Assembly (NCBI RefSeq): GCF_028281305.1 | Contig: NZ_JANQKD010000003.1 | Coordinates: forward strand, 88,393-152,392 | Length of the DNA: 64,000 bases | Direction of reading: 5' to 3' | Source of the DNA: Pelagibius sp. | GTDB taxonomy: Bacteria > Pseudomonadota > Alphaproteobacteria > Kiloniellales > Kiloniellaceae | Shown here: piece by piece, positions 44,251 to 53,039 of the stretch | Position numbering within the stretch: the stretch's first letter is position 1 | Layout of the letters: every line of letters begins with the position of its first letter | Notes under the pieces: generated by a model | Databases searched by the model: none | What the model was told of the DNA's origin: nothing | The model's input: the letters and a program-made list of their open reading frames with translations, nothing else | Translations under genes and position numbers: made by a program

Positions 44251-44427
44251 AGATCTGGTGGTTGCGAGCGATGCTCGCACCAGACCCGGACCCTGTCAAT
44301 CGAGCCGCCTGTGGAACTTGGGGGTAACTCAAATTCCCCTTTATGGCTCAATAGCCAAGGAAGTCATTTCTATCTTCGGTTCCCCACCACCATGGTATTC
44401 CCGGTCCTGGGCGCGGGACCGCCGGGG

Positions 44428-44778
44428 TCATCCCAGAGCTTTCAGACGGCCTTTCGTGATGGCGAGAAGCGCATCGTGAAGGGCGGCATCTCCGTCCCTC
44501 AGCCCTTGGCGGATCTCCGATTGGATCTGCCGCTCGATACCTTTGGGCTCGGATCCTTCGGCCTTTGCCTCAAATGTTGAGAGTTCCGAAAGCCGTCGGC
44601 CGGCTTCCCCATCCGGCCGGCCATCATGCCGAAGCTCCGCCTCGGCGAGTGTCAAAGCGTTCAGGACCAGCCGCGCCCTGTAGCGAGCGTCGCCCGAGAG
44701 CAGCGGCAGAACCTGTTCTTCGATCTCACGGCGTGCAAGGCTCAGCAGGTGCGCTCCATCGGCTTCACCCCCATTCAT
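44428..44778 (-). CDS. DUF6285/LvaB-like small protein
   Basis: 116 aa from MNGGEADGAHLLSLARREIEEQVLPLLSGDARYRARLVLNALTLAEAELRHDGRP; start overlaps the upstream stop as TGATG. Confidence 0.75.
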   Translation of the reverse strand: MNGGEADGAHLLSLARREIEEQVLPLLSGDARYRARLVLNALTLAEAELRHDGRPDGEAGRRLSELSTFEAKAEGSEPKGIERQIQSEIRQGLRDGDAALHDALLAITKGRLKALG

Positions 44779-45830
44779 CAAACCGCCCTCCAAAACGCCG
44801 GCGCAGTGCAGCTCAGAATCTCCCGCTCCAGCCGGGGTGGATGAATGCGCCCTGTCAGCGCCAGCTCCAGCGAAGCCTGATCGCCTGACAGCGTTCGCTC
44901 CCCCTGTTGCAGCGCGATCACCGCCCAGCGCAGATGCGCCATAACCTCCCAGTAAGCCACCGCCTCGGGATCGATTGCCTGTCCCCAGATCTCTTCGTAG
45001 CCACTGTAGAAAGCGCGCCGCGAGCCGATTCCCCCGGCCTCCAGTTCCGGATGCCCATAGCGCCAGCACTTCGCACAGAACCAGCCTATGTCACTGAGGC
45101 GGTCGCCCCAGTCGCAGAACTCCCAGTCCAGCACCGCCGTGAGCCCCTGTGAGTCGACCATATAGTTGCCGGTCCGGAAGTCCTGATGAACCAGTACCGC
45201 TGCGGTGCCCGAAGGCACGTGCCGTTCACACCATCGCAGCCCCCACTCCAACGCCAGCGAGAGTGCTCCCAGACTGTCCAGATAGTCTCGGTAGCGCGCC
45301 ACGGCCGCAAGAGCAGGCTGCGCGGCCGGCTCGCCCAGGAAAGCCAGGTCGCGGCGCGGCGGTGCAATGCTGTGGATCTTCGCAAGCTCACGCCCGAGAT
45401 CGGCGGCCAGCCGCTCACGGTCCCCGCCCAGTCCGGGTTCCTTCATCAAGCGATGCGGCGTCGCCGTCCCTTCAGCACAGGCCATGATGTAAAAGCTCTT
45501 GCCCAGGACAGCGGAGTCCTCGCAGAGCCAGAGCGGCTCCGGCACCTTAACGCCGGCATCCCGGGCCGCCTGCAGCAAGGCGAACTCCTCCACCCGGCTG
45601 CGGCTGACGGCCACACCGGAGGAGGCATCGGTGCGCAGCACCAGTTGGCGCTGGCCCGGCTGCGGACCGCCATGCACGCGGACATCCAGCCGCCAGTTCT
45701 CCTGGATCGCACCACCGGTCAGCGGCACCACGTCGTCAAGGTCAACAGCATCGGCGCCGGCTGCAGCCGCAAGGAAAGCCTCCAAAGCCTCTTTGCGGAC
45801 CGCCAAGGCGTTTTCAGCGGGGCTGATCAC
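44778..45830 (-). CDS. APH-fold phosphotransferase (LvaA/ACAD10-like kinase)
   Basis: VPLTGGAIQENWRLDV...LVLRTDASSGVAVSRSRVEEFALLQAARDAGVKVPEPLWLCED...VLVHQDFRTGNYMVDSQGLTAVLDWEFCDWGDRLSDIGWFC (HxDxxxxN, DWE). GTG start overlapping the ACAD stop. Confidence 0.88.
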   Translation of the reverse strand: MISPAENALAVRKEALEAFLAAAAGADAVDLDDVVPLTGGAIQENWRLDVRVHGGPQPGQRQLVLRTDASSGVAVSRSRVEEFALLQAARDAGVKVPEPLWLCEDSAVLGKSFYIMACAEGTATPHRLMKEPGLGGDRERLAADLGRELAKIHSIAPPRRDLAFLGEPAAQPALAAVARYRDYLDSLGALSLALEWGLRWCERHVPSGTAAVLVHQDFRTGNYMVDSQGLTAVLDWEFCDWGDRLSDIGWFCAKCWRYGHPELEAGGIGSRRAFYSGYEEIWGQAIDPEAVAYWEVMAHLRWAVIALQQGERTLSGDQASLELALTGRIHPPRLEREILSCTAPAFWRAV

Positions 45831-47026
45831 CGCTCCCAACTCCAGAAGTCGACACCGTCCTTCAGGAAGCTTCGTGCCAGGACCATCTTGTGCACCTCGG
45901 ACGCACCGTCGACCAGGCGCGCCTGGCGTGCGTAGCGGTACATCCACTCCAGCGGCGTGTCCTTGGAGTATCCCCGGGCACCCAGCAATTGAATCGCCGT
46001 GTCGATGGCCTTGTGCAACGTTTCAGAGACCTGGATCTTGGCCATCGAGATCTCCTTGCGGGCAAAGTCGCCGCTGTCCAGCTTGACCGCCGCACGCATG
46101 GTCAGGAGACGCCCGACCTCGATCGCCATGGCCGCTTCGCCCAGCAGCCACTGGACCCCTTCATGCTCCGCCAAGGGCTGTCCGAAACTCTGGCGCTCCG
46201 CGACATGGGGCGCGGCAATCTCCAGCGCGCGCCTGGACATGCCAAGCCAGCGCATGCAATGGGTCAGCCGCGCAGTCCCCAGGCGGATCTGGGTCACCTT
46301 GAGGCCGTCGCCGACCTCCATCAGGCGGTCGTCGTCCGGCACCTGGAGGTTCTCCAGAAGCACCTCGCAGTGGCCGCCGTGCTCCTCCGGCCCCATGATC
46401 CGAATGCGGCGATGGATCGTCAGCCCCGGTGAGTCGCGATGGACAAGGAAGGCGGTCAGGCCCTTTCGCTGGTCCTCGGAGGTGCGGGCAACGATGATGA
46501 AGTGCTCGGCGACGCCGGCGCCGGTGATGAACCACTTGTGGCCGTTCAGGATCCAGGCATTGCCCTGCCGTTCGGCCCGGCTCAGCATCAGCCCCGGGTC
46601 CGATCCGGCGCCGGGGGCAGGCTCGGTCATGGCGAAGGCCGAGCGCACCTTGCCGTCAACGATCGGCTGCAGCCAGCGTGTCTTCTGTGCCTCCGTCGCC
46701 ACCTTTTCCAGAACGATCATGTTGCCGTCGTCCGGGGCCGCCGAATTGAAGACGACGGGCCCGAAGATCGAGCGGCCCATCTCCTCATAGCAGGCGGCCA
46801 TGGCCGCCACCGGCAGGCCCTGCCCGCCCCTTTCCTTCGGCATCTGCAACGCCCAGAGGCCGGCATCCCGCGCCTTCGCGCGCAGCGGCTCCAGAACCGA
46901 AAGACTGATGTTCTCGTGGTCGTCGAAGTTTGCCGGGTCGGCTTCCAGCGGCATGATCTCGGCCTCGACAAAGGCCCGTATGCGCTGCCGGAGGGCCTCC
47001 ACCTCAGGGGAAAGCGAGAAGTCCAT
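45827..47026 (-). CDS. Acyl-CoA dehydrogenase family protein (LvaC-like)
   Basis: 399 aa; FAMTEPAPGAGSDPGLMLSRAERQGNAWILNGHKWFITGAGVAEHFIIVARTS; QLLGARGYSKDTPLEWMYRYARQARLVDGASEVHKMVLAR. Confidence 0.92.
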   Translation of the reverse strand: MDFSLSPEVEALRQRIRAFVEAEIMPLEADPANFDDHENISLSVLEPLRAKARDAGLWALQMPKERGGQGLPVAAMAACYEEMGRSIFGPVVFNSAAPDDGNMIVLEKVATEAQKTRWLQPIVDGKVRSAFAMTEPAPGAGSDPGLMLSRAERQGNAWILNGHKWFITGAGVAEHFIIVARTSEDQRKGLTAFLVHRDSPGLTIHRRIRIMGPEEHGGHCEVLLENLQVPDDDRLMEVGDGLKVTQIRLGTARLTHCMRWLGMSRRALEIAAPHVAERQSFGQPLAEHEGVQWLLGEAAMAIEVGRLLTMRAAVKLDSGDFARKEISMAKIQVSETLHKAIDTAIQLLGARGYSKDTPLEWMYRYARQARLVDGASEVHKMVLARSFLKDGVDFWSWER

Positions 47027-47047
47027 ACCTGATCCTTTTGCGGCGGC

Positions 47048-47821
47048 TCAAAGCGTTACTGATTGGGCGCCATCGACGACAATCACCGTGCCGGAGATGT
47101 AGCGCGCGCTGTCCGATGCCAGAAGCAGGAGCGCACCGTCGAGGTCCTCCGGTCGCCCGAAGCGCCGCAGGGGGATGCGCTTGCGCAGACGCTCGCCCGC
47201 CTCGCTCGCCAGAAAGTCGCGGTTGATGTCGGTTTCGATGTACCCCGGCGCCAGCGCGTTTACCCGGATGTCGTGGCGCGCCCATTCTGCCGCCAAGGCC
47301 TTGGTCAGGGCAATGAGCCCGCCTTTCGAGGCGACATAGGCGGGAACCTGCTGCCCGGCGACCAGGCCCAGGACCGAGGCCATGTTCACGATGCTGCCGC
47401 CATGGCCCAGGTTTGCCATGTGCTGCGCGACTTCCTGTGCGACCAGCCAGGCACCCTTGAGGTTGGTGTCGACGACCCGGTCCCAATCCTCCTCGCTCAC
47501 CTCGAAAGCAGGCTTGGTCTCGGCGACGCCGGCGTTGTTGATCAGGATCGAGATGGGACCGAGCTCGGTCTCCGCCGTGCTGACGCAGTCGGCCACCGAA
47601 GCCGGGTCGGTCACGTCCAGGCGCAGCGGGATGGCGCGGCCGTCCTTAGCCTCGATCTGGCGTTCCAGTTCGACCAGAGGTTCCAGGCGCCGTGCCGCGA
47701 GGCCGACCTTGGCACCGGCGGCCGAAAGCAGCAGTGCGGCATGGCGGCCGAGGCCGCTGGACGCGCCAGTGACCAGGGCCGCCTTGCCGGCGAGGCTGAA
47801 GGGATCTGCCGCCGCGCTCAC
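47048..47821 (-). CDS. SDR family oxidoreductase (LvaD-like)
   Basis: FSLAGKAALVTGASSGLGRHAALLLSAAGAKVGLAARR...ILINNAGVAE...VPAYVASKGGLIALTKALAAEW; GTG start overlapping the ACS stop. Confidence 0.92.
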   Translation of the reverse strand: MSAAADPFSLAGKAALVTGASSGLGRHAALLLSAAGAKVGLAARRLEPLVELERQIEAKDGRAIPLRLDVTDPASVADCVSTAETELGPISILINNAGVAETKPAFEVSEEDWDRVVDTNLKGAWLVAQEVAQHMANLGHGGSIVNMASVLGLVAGQQVPAYVASKGGLIALTKALAAEWARHDIRVNALAPGYIETDINRDFLASEAGERLRKRIPLRRFGRPEDLDGALLLLASDSARYISGTVIVVDGAQSVTL

Positions 47822-49464
47822 AACGCCACGGCCCGCTCGCGCAGGACATACTTCTGGATCTTGCCGGTGGAGGTCTTCGGCAGGGGCCCGAAGACGACCG
47901 TCCTGGGCACCTTGAAGCCGGCCAGCATCTCCCGGCAGAAGGTGACGATCTCTTCGCTCTCCGCCTCCATTCCCTCTTTCAGAGTCACAAAGGCGCAAGG
48001 GTGCTCGCCCCACTTCTCGTCGGGCCGCGCGACGACGGCGGCCTCCATCACCTTCGGATGGCGGTAGAGCGCCTCCTCCACCTCTAGACTGGAGATGTTC
48101 TCGCCGCCGGAAATGATGATGTCCTTGGAGCGGTCCTTGACCTCGATGTAGCCGTCGGGATGGGCGACGGCCAGGTCACCGGTATGAAACCAGTCGCCGT
48201 CGAAGGCCGCAGCGGTAGCGCTCGGGTTCTTGAGATACCCCTTCATCACCGTGTTGCCGCGCAGCATGATCTCACCCATGGTCTCTCCGTCCTGCGGAAC
48301 GGGTACCATGGTATCGGGGTTCATCACCACGGCCCCTTCCAGGGTCAGGTAGCTCACGCCCTGGCGGGCCATCTTGGCCGAGCGCGCCTGCAGATCCAGC
48401 GCGGCCCAATCGTCCTGCCAGGCACAGACCGTGGCGGGGCCGTAGCTTTCGGTCAGGCCGTAAAGGTGGATGATGCGGAACCCCAAGGCCTCCATGGCCT
48501 CGATGACGGCGCTGGGCGGCGCCGCGCCGCCGGTCGCGCAGTCCACGACATGGTCAAAGCGCAGTTTCACACTGTCCGGCGCGTGGGCCAGCAGGGTAAG
48601 CACGATGGGGGCACCGCACATGTGGGTCACGCCCTCGTCGCGGATCAGCGGAAAGATCACGGCCGGATCGACGCGGCGCAGGCAGACATGGGTTCCGCAG
48701 GCCGCCGTCACCGCCCAGGTGAAGGTCCAGCCGTCACAGTGGAACATCGGCAGGGTCCAGAGATAGACCGAGTCGCGGCCCAGCCCGAAGGTGATCATGT
48801 TCCCCAGGGCGTTCAGGTAGGCGCCGCGGTGGTGGTAGACCACGCCCTTGGGATTGCCGGTCGTGCCCGAAGTGTAGAGCAGCGACAGCGACTGCCACTC
48901 GTCTTCCGGCTCGCTGAAGACATCCTCGGGGCTGCCCTCGGCCAGCAGAGCCTCATAGTCCAGGCTGCCAAGCAGCTCGCCGCCTTCGGCCAGGGGATCG
49001 TCGATGTCGATCACCACGGGGCTGCGGCTGCTGAGCGCCAGGGCCTCCTTGATCACCGGCGAAAACTCCCGGTCTGTGATCAAGATTTTCGCCTCGCCGT
49101 GTTCCAGAATGAAGGCGATGGCCCGCGCGTCCAGGCGCACGTTGAGGGAATTCAGCACACCCCCCATCATCGGCACAGCGTAGTGGGCCTCCAGCATCGG
49201 CGGCGTGTTCGCGGCCATGATCGCAATGCAGTCGCCGCGCCCCAGCCCGCGCCCGCGCAAGGCCGAAGCCAGGCGGCAGGCGCGGCGGTAGAACTCCCTG
49301 TAGGTGAGGCGCTGGTCACCATAGACCACGGCGGTCTTGTCCGGGTAGACGGCGGCGGCCCGCCGCAGAAAGCTGACCGGCGTCAGCGGCGCCGTATTGG
49401 CCGCATTGCGGTCCAACCCCAGCTCGAAGGCCCCAGGCTGCACGCCGGAGTCGGCCATCGGCAT
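47818..49464 (-). CDS. Acyl-CoA synthetase, AMP-binding (LvaE-like)
   Basis: LSLLYTSGTTGNPKGVVYHHRGAYLNAL, YGLTESYGPATVC, HTGDLAVAHPDGYIEVKDRSKDIIISGGENISSLEVEEAL. Confidence 0.94.
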   Translation of the reverse strand: MPMADSGVQPGAFELGLDRNAANTAPLTPVSFLRRAAAVYPDKTAVVYGDQRLTYREFYRRACRLASALRGRGLGRGDCIAIMAANTPPMLEAHYAVPMMGGVLNSLNVRLDARAIAFILEHGEAKILITDREFSPVIKEALALSSRSPVVIDIDDPLAEGGELLGSLDYEALLAEGSPEDVFSEPEDEWQSLSLLYTSGTTGNPKGVVYHHRGAYLNALGNMITFGLGRDSVYLWTLPMFHCDGWTFTWAVTAACGTHVCLRRVDPAVIFPLIRDEGVTHMCGAPIVLTLLAHAPDSVKLRFDHVVDCATGGAAPPSAVIEAMEALGFRIIHLYGLTESYGPATVCAWQDDWAALDLQARSAKMARQGVSYLTLEGAVVMNPDTMVPVPQDGETMGEIMLRGNTVMKGYLKNPSATAAAFDGDWFHTGDLAVAHPDGYIEVKDRSKDIIISGGENISSLEVEEALYRHPKVMEAAVVARPDEKWGEHPCAFVTLKEGMEAESEEIVTFCREMLAGFKVPRTVVFGPLPKTSTGKIQKYVLRERAVAL

Positions 49465-49631
49465 TCTCCCTGCCCCAATAAGATCGCGCCCCTTCTTTGG
49501 ATGTCGGGCGCACTTACGTTATGGTGGAAGCTCCGCAGCCCCTCGGTCAAGCCCAGAACCTCCGGCTTGAACCTCTGGGCCGCGGGAAGACCGCACAGAG
49601 AGCCGAGGCAGAGAGCGACGGGAGTTGGGCC

Positions 49632-50282
49632 ATGATCCAGATCGACATCTTCTCCGACACCATCTGCCCCTGGTGCCTGATCGGCAAGCGCCGGCTCGAA
49701 GCCGCCCTGAAGCTGCGCCCGGAGCTGCCGGTGCGGATTCGCTGGCGCGCCTTCCAGCTCAATCCCAACATGCCCGCCGAGGGCATGGAGCGGCAGGCCT
49801 ATCTTAGCTTGAAGTTCGGCGGAGCCGACAACGCCACCATGATCTATGACCGCATCCGCGCCGCCGGGGCCGGCGATGGCATCGACTTCGCCTTCGAGGC
49901 CATCCAACACACGCCCAATACCCTGGAGTCACACCGACTGATCCGCTGGGCGACCGACGCGGGCCGCCAGACCGAGGTCGTCGAGGCCCTGTTCCAGGCC
50001 TATTTCTTCCGCGGCGAGAACATCGGTACGCGGGCCGTGCTGGTCGAAGCCGCCGTCGCCGCCGGCCTGGACCGGGGGGAGAGCGAGCAGTTCCTGTCCG
50101 GGGACGCTTACCGCGCCGAGGTCAGCGACGAGGACCGCCAGGCACGCGCGCTGGGCATCGACGGTGTGCCCTGTTTCATCTTCAACGGCCGCCATGCCCT
50201 CGCCGGCGCCCAGCCGCCCAAGGCCCTGGCCGAGATGCTGGACCTCGCCCAGCAGGACGCCGCAGCCGCGCCGGCAGAGTAG
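49632..50282 (+). CDS. DsbA family oxidoreductase (FrnE-like)
   Basis: MIQIDIFSDTICPWCLIGKRRLEAALKLRPELPVRIRWRAFQLNPNMPAEG (CPWC active site). Confidence 0.93.
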   Translation: MIQIDIFSDTICPWCLIGKRRLEAALKLRPELPVRIRWRAFQLNPNMPAEGMERQAYLSLKFGGADNATMIYDRIRAAGAGDGIDFAFEAIQHTPNTLESHRLIRWATDAGRQTEVVEALFQAYFFRGENIGTRAVLVEAAVAAGLDRGESEQFLSGDAYRAEVSDEDRQARALGIDGVPCFIFNGRHALAGAQPPKALAEMLDLAQQDAAAAPAE

Positions 50283-50283
50283 G

Positions 50284-50418
50284 CCCCTCACCCTCCCGCT
50301 CGCGCGGGACGTCTTTCCCCCTCACCCTCCCGCTCGCGCGGGCCCCTCCCTCTCCCCCAAGGGGAGAGGGTTGCGAAGCCTTGGCGAGGCACGAGCCTAG
50401 GCGAAACTGGGTGAGGGG
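50284..50418. repeat. REP-like nested palindrome with internal 25-bp direct duplication
   Basis: cccctcaccctcccgctcgcgcggg at 50284-50308 and 50318-50342; inner ccctctcccccaaggggagaggg (50348-50370); outer arms cccctcaccc (50318-50327) / gggtgagggg (50409-50418). Between convergent genes. Confidence 0.88.
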
Positions 50419-50455
50419 GTCGCTCTTTCAGCACTGCAATCGCTGCACACCGGGC

Positions 50456-51265
50456 TCAACCGACGCTGCCGAAATCCTCGAAGCGGTCGATGGCGGCGCG
50501 GTCGTAGCCGAGGCTCGCGGTCACAAGCTGGCGCGTGTAGGGATGCTGGGGCTCGTGGCGCTTCAGGCGTTCGACATCCAGGCGTTCGACCACGGCGCCG
50601 TGGTTCATCACCGCCAGTTCGTTGCACATATGGGCCACCACGGCGAGGTTGTGGCTGACCAGAACGTAGGTCAGGCCTCGCTCCTGCTTCAGCCGCTGCA
50701 GCAGGTTCAGCACCTCCGCCTGCACCGAGACGTCGAGGGCCGAGGTCGGCTCGTCCAGCAGCAGGATGCGGGGCTCCAGGATCAGCGCGCGGCCGATGGC
50801 GACTCGCTGACGCTGGCCGCCGGAAAGTTGGTGCGGATAGCGGAAGCGGAACTGCGGACCCAGTCCGACCTCCTCCAGCACCTGCTCGATCCGCCGCTCC
50901 GGGTCGCTCAGGCCGTGAATGGCCAGCGGCTCCATGAGGATGCGGTCGACGGTGTGACGCGGGTGCAGGGAGCCGTAGGGGTCCTGAAAGACCATCTGGA
51001 CCAGCTTGTAGAAGGCCTTGCCGCGGCGCCGGGTCTGCGGCTGGCCGGCAATGGTGACCGTTCCGCTCCAATCCGGGTTCAGGCCGCTCAGCGCCCGCAG
51101 CACCGTGGACTTGCCGGAACCGGACTCGCCGACCAGGCCGTAGGTCGCCCCTTCGGCAACCGCGAAGGAGACGTCGCGGACGGCATGGACCCGGTCGGCA
51201 CCCTTGCCGAAGATCACGTTCAGGTCGCGGACATCGATCATGGCCTCGGCAGCGGGCCCACTCAC
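50456..51265 (-). CDS. ABC transporter ATP-binding protein (oligo/dipeptide type, DppF-like)
   Basis: YGLVGESGSGKSTVLRALSGLNP, QLSGGQRQRVAIGRALILEPRILLLDEPTSALDVSVQAEVL. Confidence 0.93.
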   Translation of the reverse strand: MSGPAAEAMIDVRDLNVIFGKGADRVHAVRDVSFAVAEGATYGLVGESGSGKSTVLRALSGLNPDWSGTVTIAGQPQTRRRGKAFYKLVQMVFQDPYGSLHPRHTVDRILMEPLAIHGLSDPERRIEQVLEEVGLGPQFRFRYPHQLSGGQRQRVAIGRALILEPRILLLDEPTSALDVSVQAEVLNLLQRLKQERGLTYVLVSHNLAVVAHMCNELAVMNHGAVVERLDVERLKRHEPQHPYTRQLVTASLGYDRAAIDRFEDFGSVG

Positions 51266-52107
51266 AAGCCATGCTCCAGCCACGCGGGGTCGCGGCGCAG
51301 CACCGGCAGATCGCTGCCGTCGCCGTCGATCTTGGGCAGGCAGCTCAAGAGGCCCCGCGTATAGGGGTGCTGGGCGGCGGCCAGGTTCTTCGCATCGCAG
51401 ATCTCCATGATCCGCCCAGCGTACATGATGACGACGCGGTCGCAGAAGGAGGCGACGAGATTGAGGTCGTGGCTGATAAAGATCAGCCCCATCCCGCGCT
51501 GTGTCACCAGATCGTCCAGGATCGCCAGCACCTGAAGCTGGACCGTCACATCGAGGGCCGAGGTCGGCTCGTCGGCGATCAGCAGATCGGGATCGGGGAT
51601 CAGCATCATCGCGATCATGATGCGCTGGCCCATACCGCCGGAGACCTCGTGCGGATAGGCGCGGTAGACCCGCTCCGGATCGCGGATCCGCACAGCAGCC
51701 AGCATATCGAGCGCACGCCGCCGGGCTTCGTCGCGCGGCACCTTCTGGTGGGTGCGGTAAGCCTCGGCGATCTGTTCGCCGACCCGCATCACCGGGTTCA
51801 GCGAGAACTTGGGGTCCTGCATCACCATGGAGATGCGCTCACCGCGGATATCGCGCATCTGGGCCTCGCTGGCCCGCTGCAGGTCGATGCCGTCGAACTC
51901 CAGGCGTTTGGCCGTGACTTGTCCGGGGGCCGAGACCAGACGCAGGATGGAGCGCCCGGTCATCGACTTGCCGGAACCAGACTCGCCGACGATCCCCAGC
52001 TTCTCTCGGCCCAGCGAAAAGCTGATGCCGCGCACCGCCTGCACCAGGCCCTTGCGGGTCGGAAAGTCGACCCGCAGGTCCTCCACCGTCAGCAGAGGGG
52101 CCGCCAT
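51262..52107 (-). CDS. ABC transporter ATP-binding protein (DppD-like)
   Basis: MAAPLLTVEDLRVDFPTRKGLVQAVRGISFSLGREKLGIVGESGSGKSMTGRSILRLV...EVSGGMGQRIMIAMMLIPDPDLLIADEPTSALDVTVQ; start trimmed from the longer ORF; ATGA overlap with the permease. Confidence 0.93.
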   Translation of the reverse strand: MAAPLLTVEDLRVDFPTRKGLVQAVRGISFSLGREKLGIVGESGSGKSMTGRSILRLVSAPGQVTAKRLEFDGIDLQRASEAQMRDIRGERISMVMQDPKFSLNPVMRVGEQIAEAYRTHQKVPRDEARRRALDMLAAVRIRDPERVYRAYPHEVSGGMGQRIMIAMMLIPDPDLLIADEPTSALDVTVQLQVLAILDDLVTQRGMGLIFISHDLNLVASFCDRVVIMYAGRIMEICDAKNLAAAQHPYTRGLLSCLPKIDGDGSDLPVLRRDPAWLEHGL

Positions 52108-53039
52108 CAGCCCTGCCCCCCGGACTTCGGGTCCAGCACGTCGCGCAGGCCGTCGCCCAGCAGGTTGAAGCCCAGGCTGACGATGAAGATGGCGATGCCG
52201 GGCACCGTGGCCACCCACCACTGGTCCAGCAGCACCTTGCGGCCGCTGGAGATCATGGCGCCCCATTCCGGCAGCGGCGGCTGGGCCCCGAGGCCGAGGA
52301 AGCCGAGGCCGGCGGCGATCAGGATGATCCCGGCCATATCCAGGGTCACCCGGACGATCAGCGAGGAGGTGCAGAGCGGCACGATGTGAGACCAGATGAT
52401 CCGCAGGCGCCCCGCCCCCTGCAGGCGCACGGCGGAGATGAAGTCCGAGTTGCGGATGGTGATGGTCTCCGCCCGGGCGATGCGCGCATAGGGCGGCCAG
52501 GAAGTGATGGCGATGGCGATAATGGCGTTCTCGATGCCCGGCCCGAGAGCGGAGACCAGGGCCAGGGCCAGCACCAGCTTGGGAAAGGCCAGGAAGATGT
52601 CGGTGATGCGCATGAGCACGGCGTCGACCCAGCCCCCGAGATAGCCGGCCGTCGTCCCCACCAGCAGCCCGATGGGCGCCGCGATCACCGCCACCAGGAC
52701 GACGATGTAGAGCGTCAGCCGGGCGCCGTGGATGATGCGCGAGAGAATGTCGCGGCCGAGCTCGTCGGTTCCGAACCAGTGCTGGGCGGAAAAGAACTGC
52801 AGGCGGTCGGCCAGGATCTGGGCATTGGGATCGTAGGGCGCAATCAGCGGCGCAAAGATGGCGACGACGACCAGGGTCACCACGATGCCCAGGCCGATCA
52901 TGGCCAGGGCGTTGGAGCGGAAGGCGAGCCAGCCGATGTAGGCCCGCCCCAGCCGCGCCTGGCCGCGAGACTTCGGCGAGCTGCTCAGCAGCCAGGGCCG
53001 CAGCCCCTCGCTTTCCGCCTGTTGGGCCTGACTGGTCAT
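52107..53039 (-). CDS. ABC transporter permease (DppC-like)
   Basis: PLIAPYDPNAQILADRLQFFSAQHWFGTDELGRDILSRIIHGARLTLYIVVLVAVIAAPIG. Confidence 0.94.
   Translation of the reverse strand: MTSQAQQAESEGLRPWLLSSSPKSRGQARLGRAYIGWLAFRSNALAMIGLGIVVTLVVVAIFAPLIAPYDPNAQILADRLQFFSAQHWFGTDELGRDILSRIIHGARLTLYIVVLVAVIAAPIGLLVGTTAGYLGGWVDAVLMRITDIFLAFPKLVLALALVSALGPGIENAIIAIAITSWPPYARIARAETITIRNSDFISAVRLQGAGRLRIIWSHIVPLCTSSLIVRVTLDMAGIILIAAGLGFLGLGAQPPLPEWGAMISSGRKVLLDQWWVATVPGIAIFIVSLGFNLLGDGLRDVLDPKSGGQG

Noticed and set aside
44013-44351. 112-aa minus-strand ORF as a gene
   Set aside because: No recognisable family or convincing coding signature; covers the DnaA boxes and hairpin-rich intergenic DNA.
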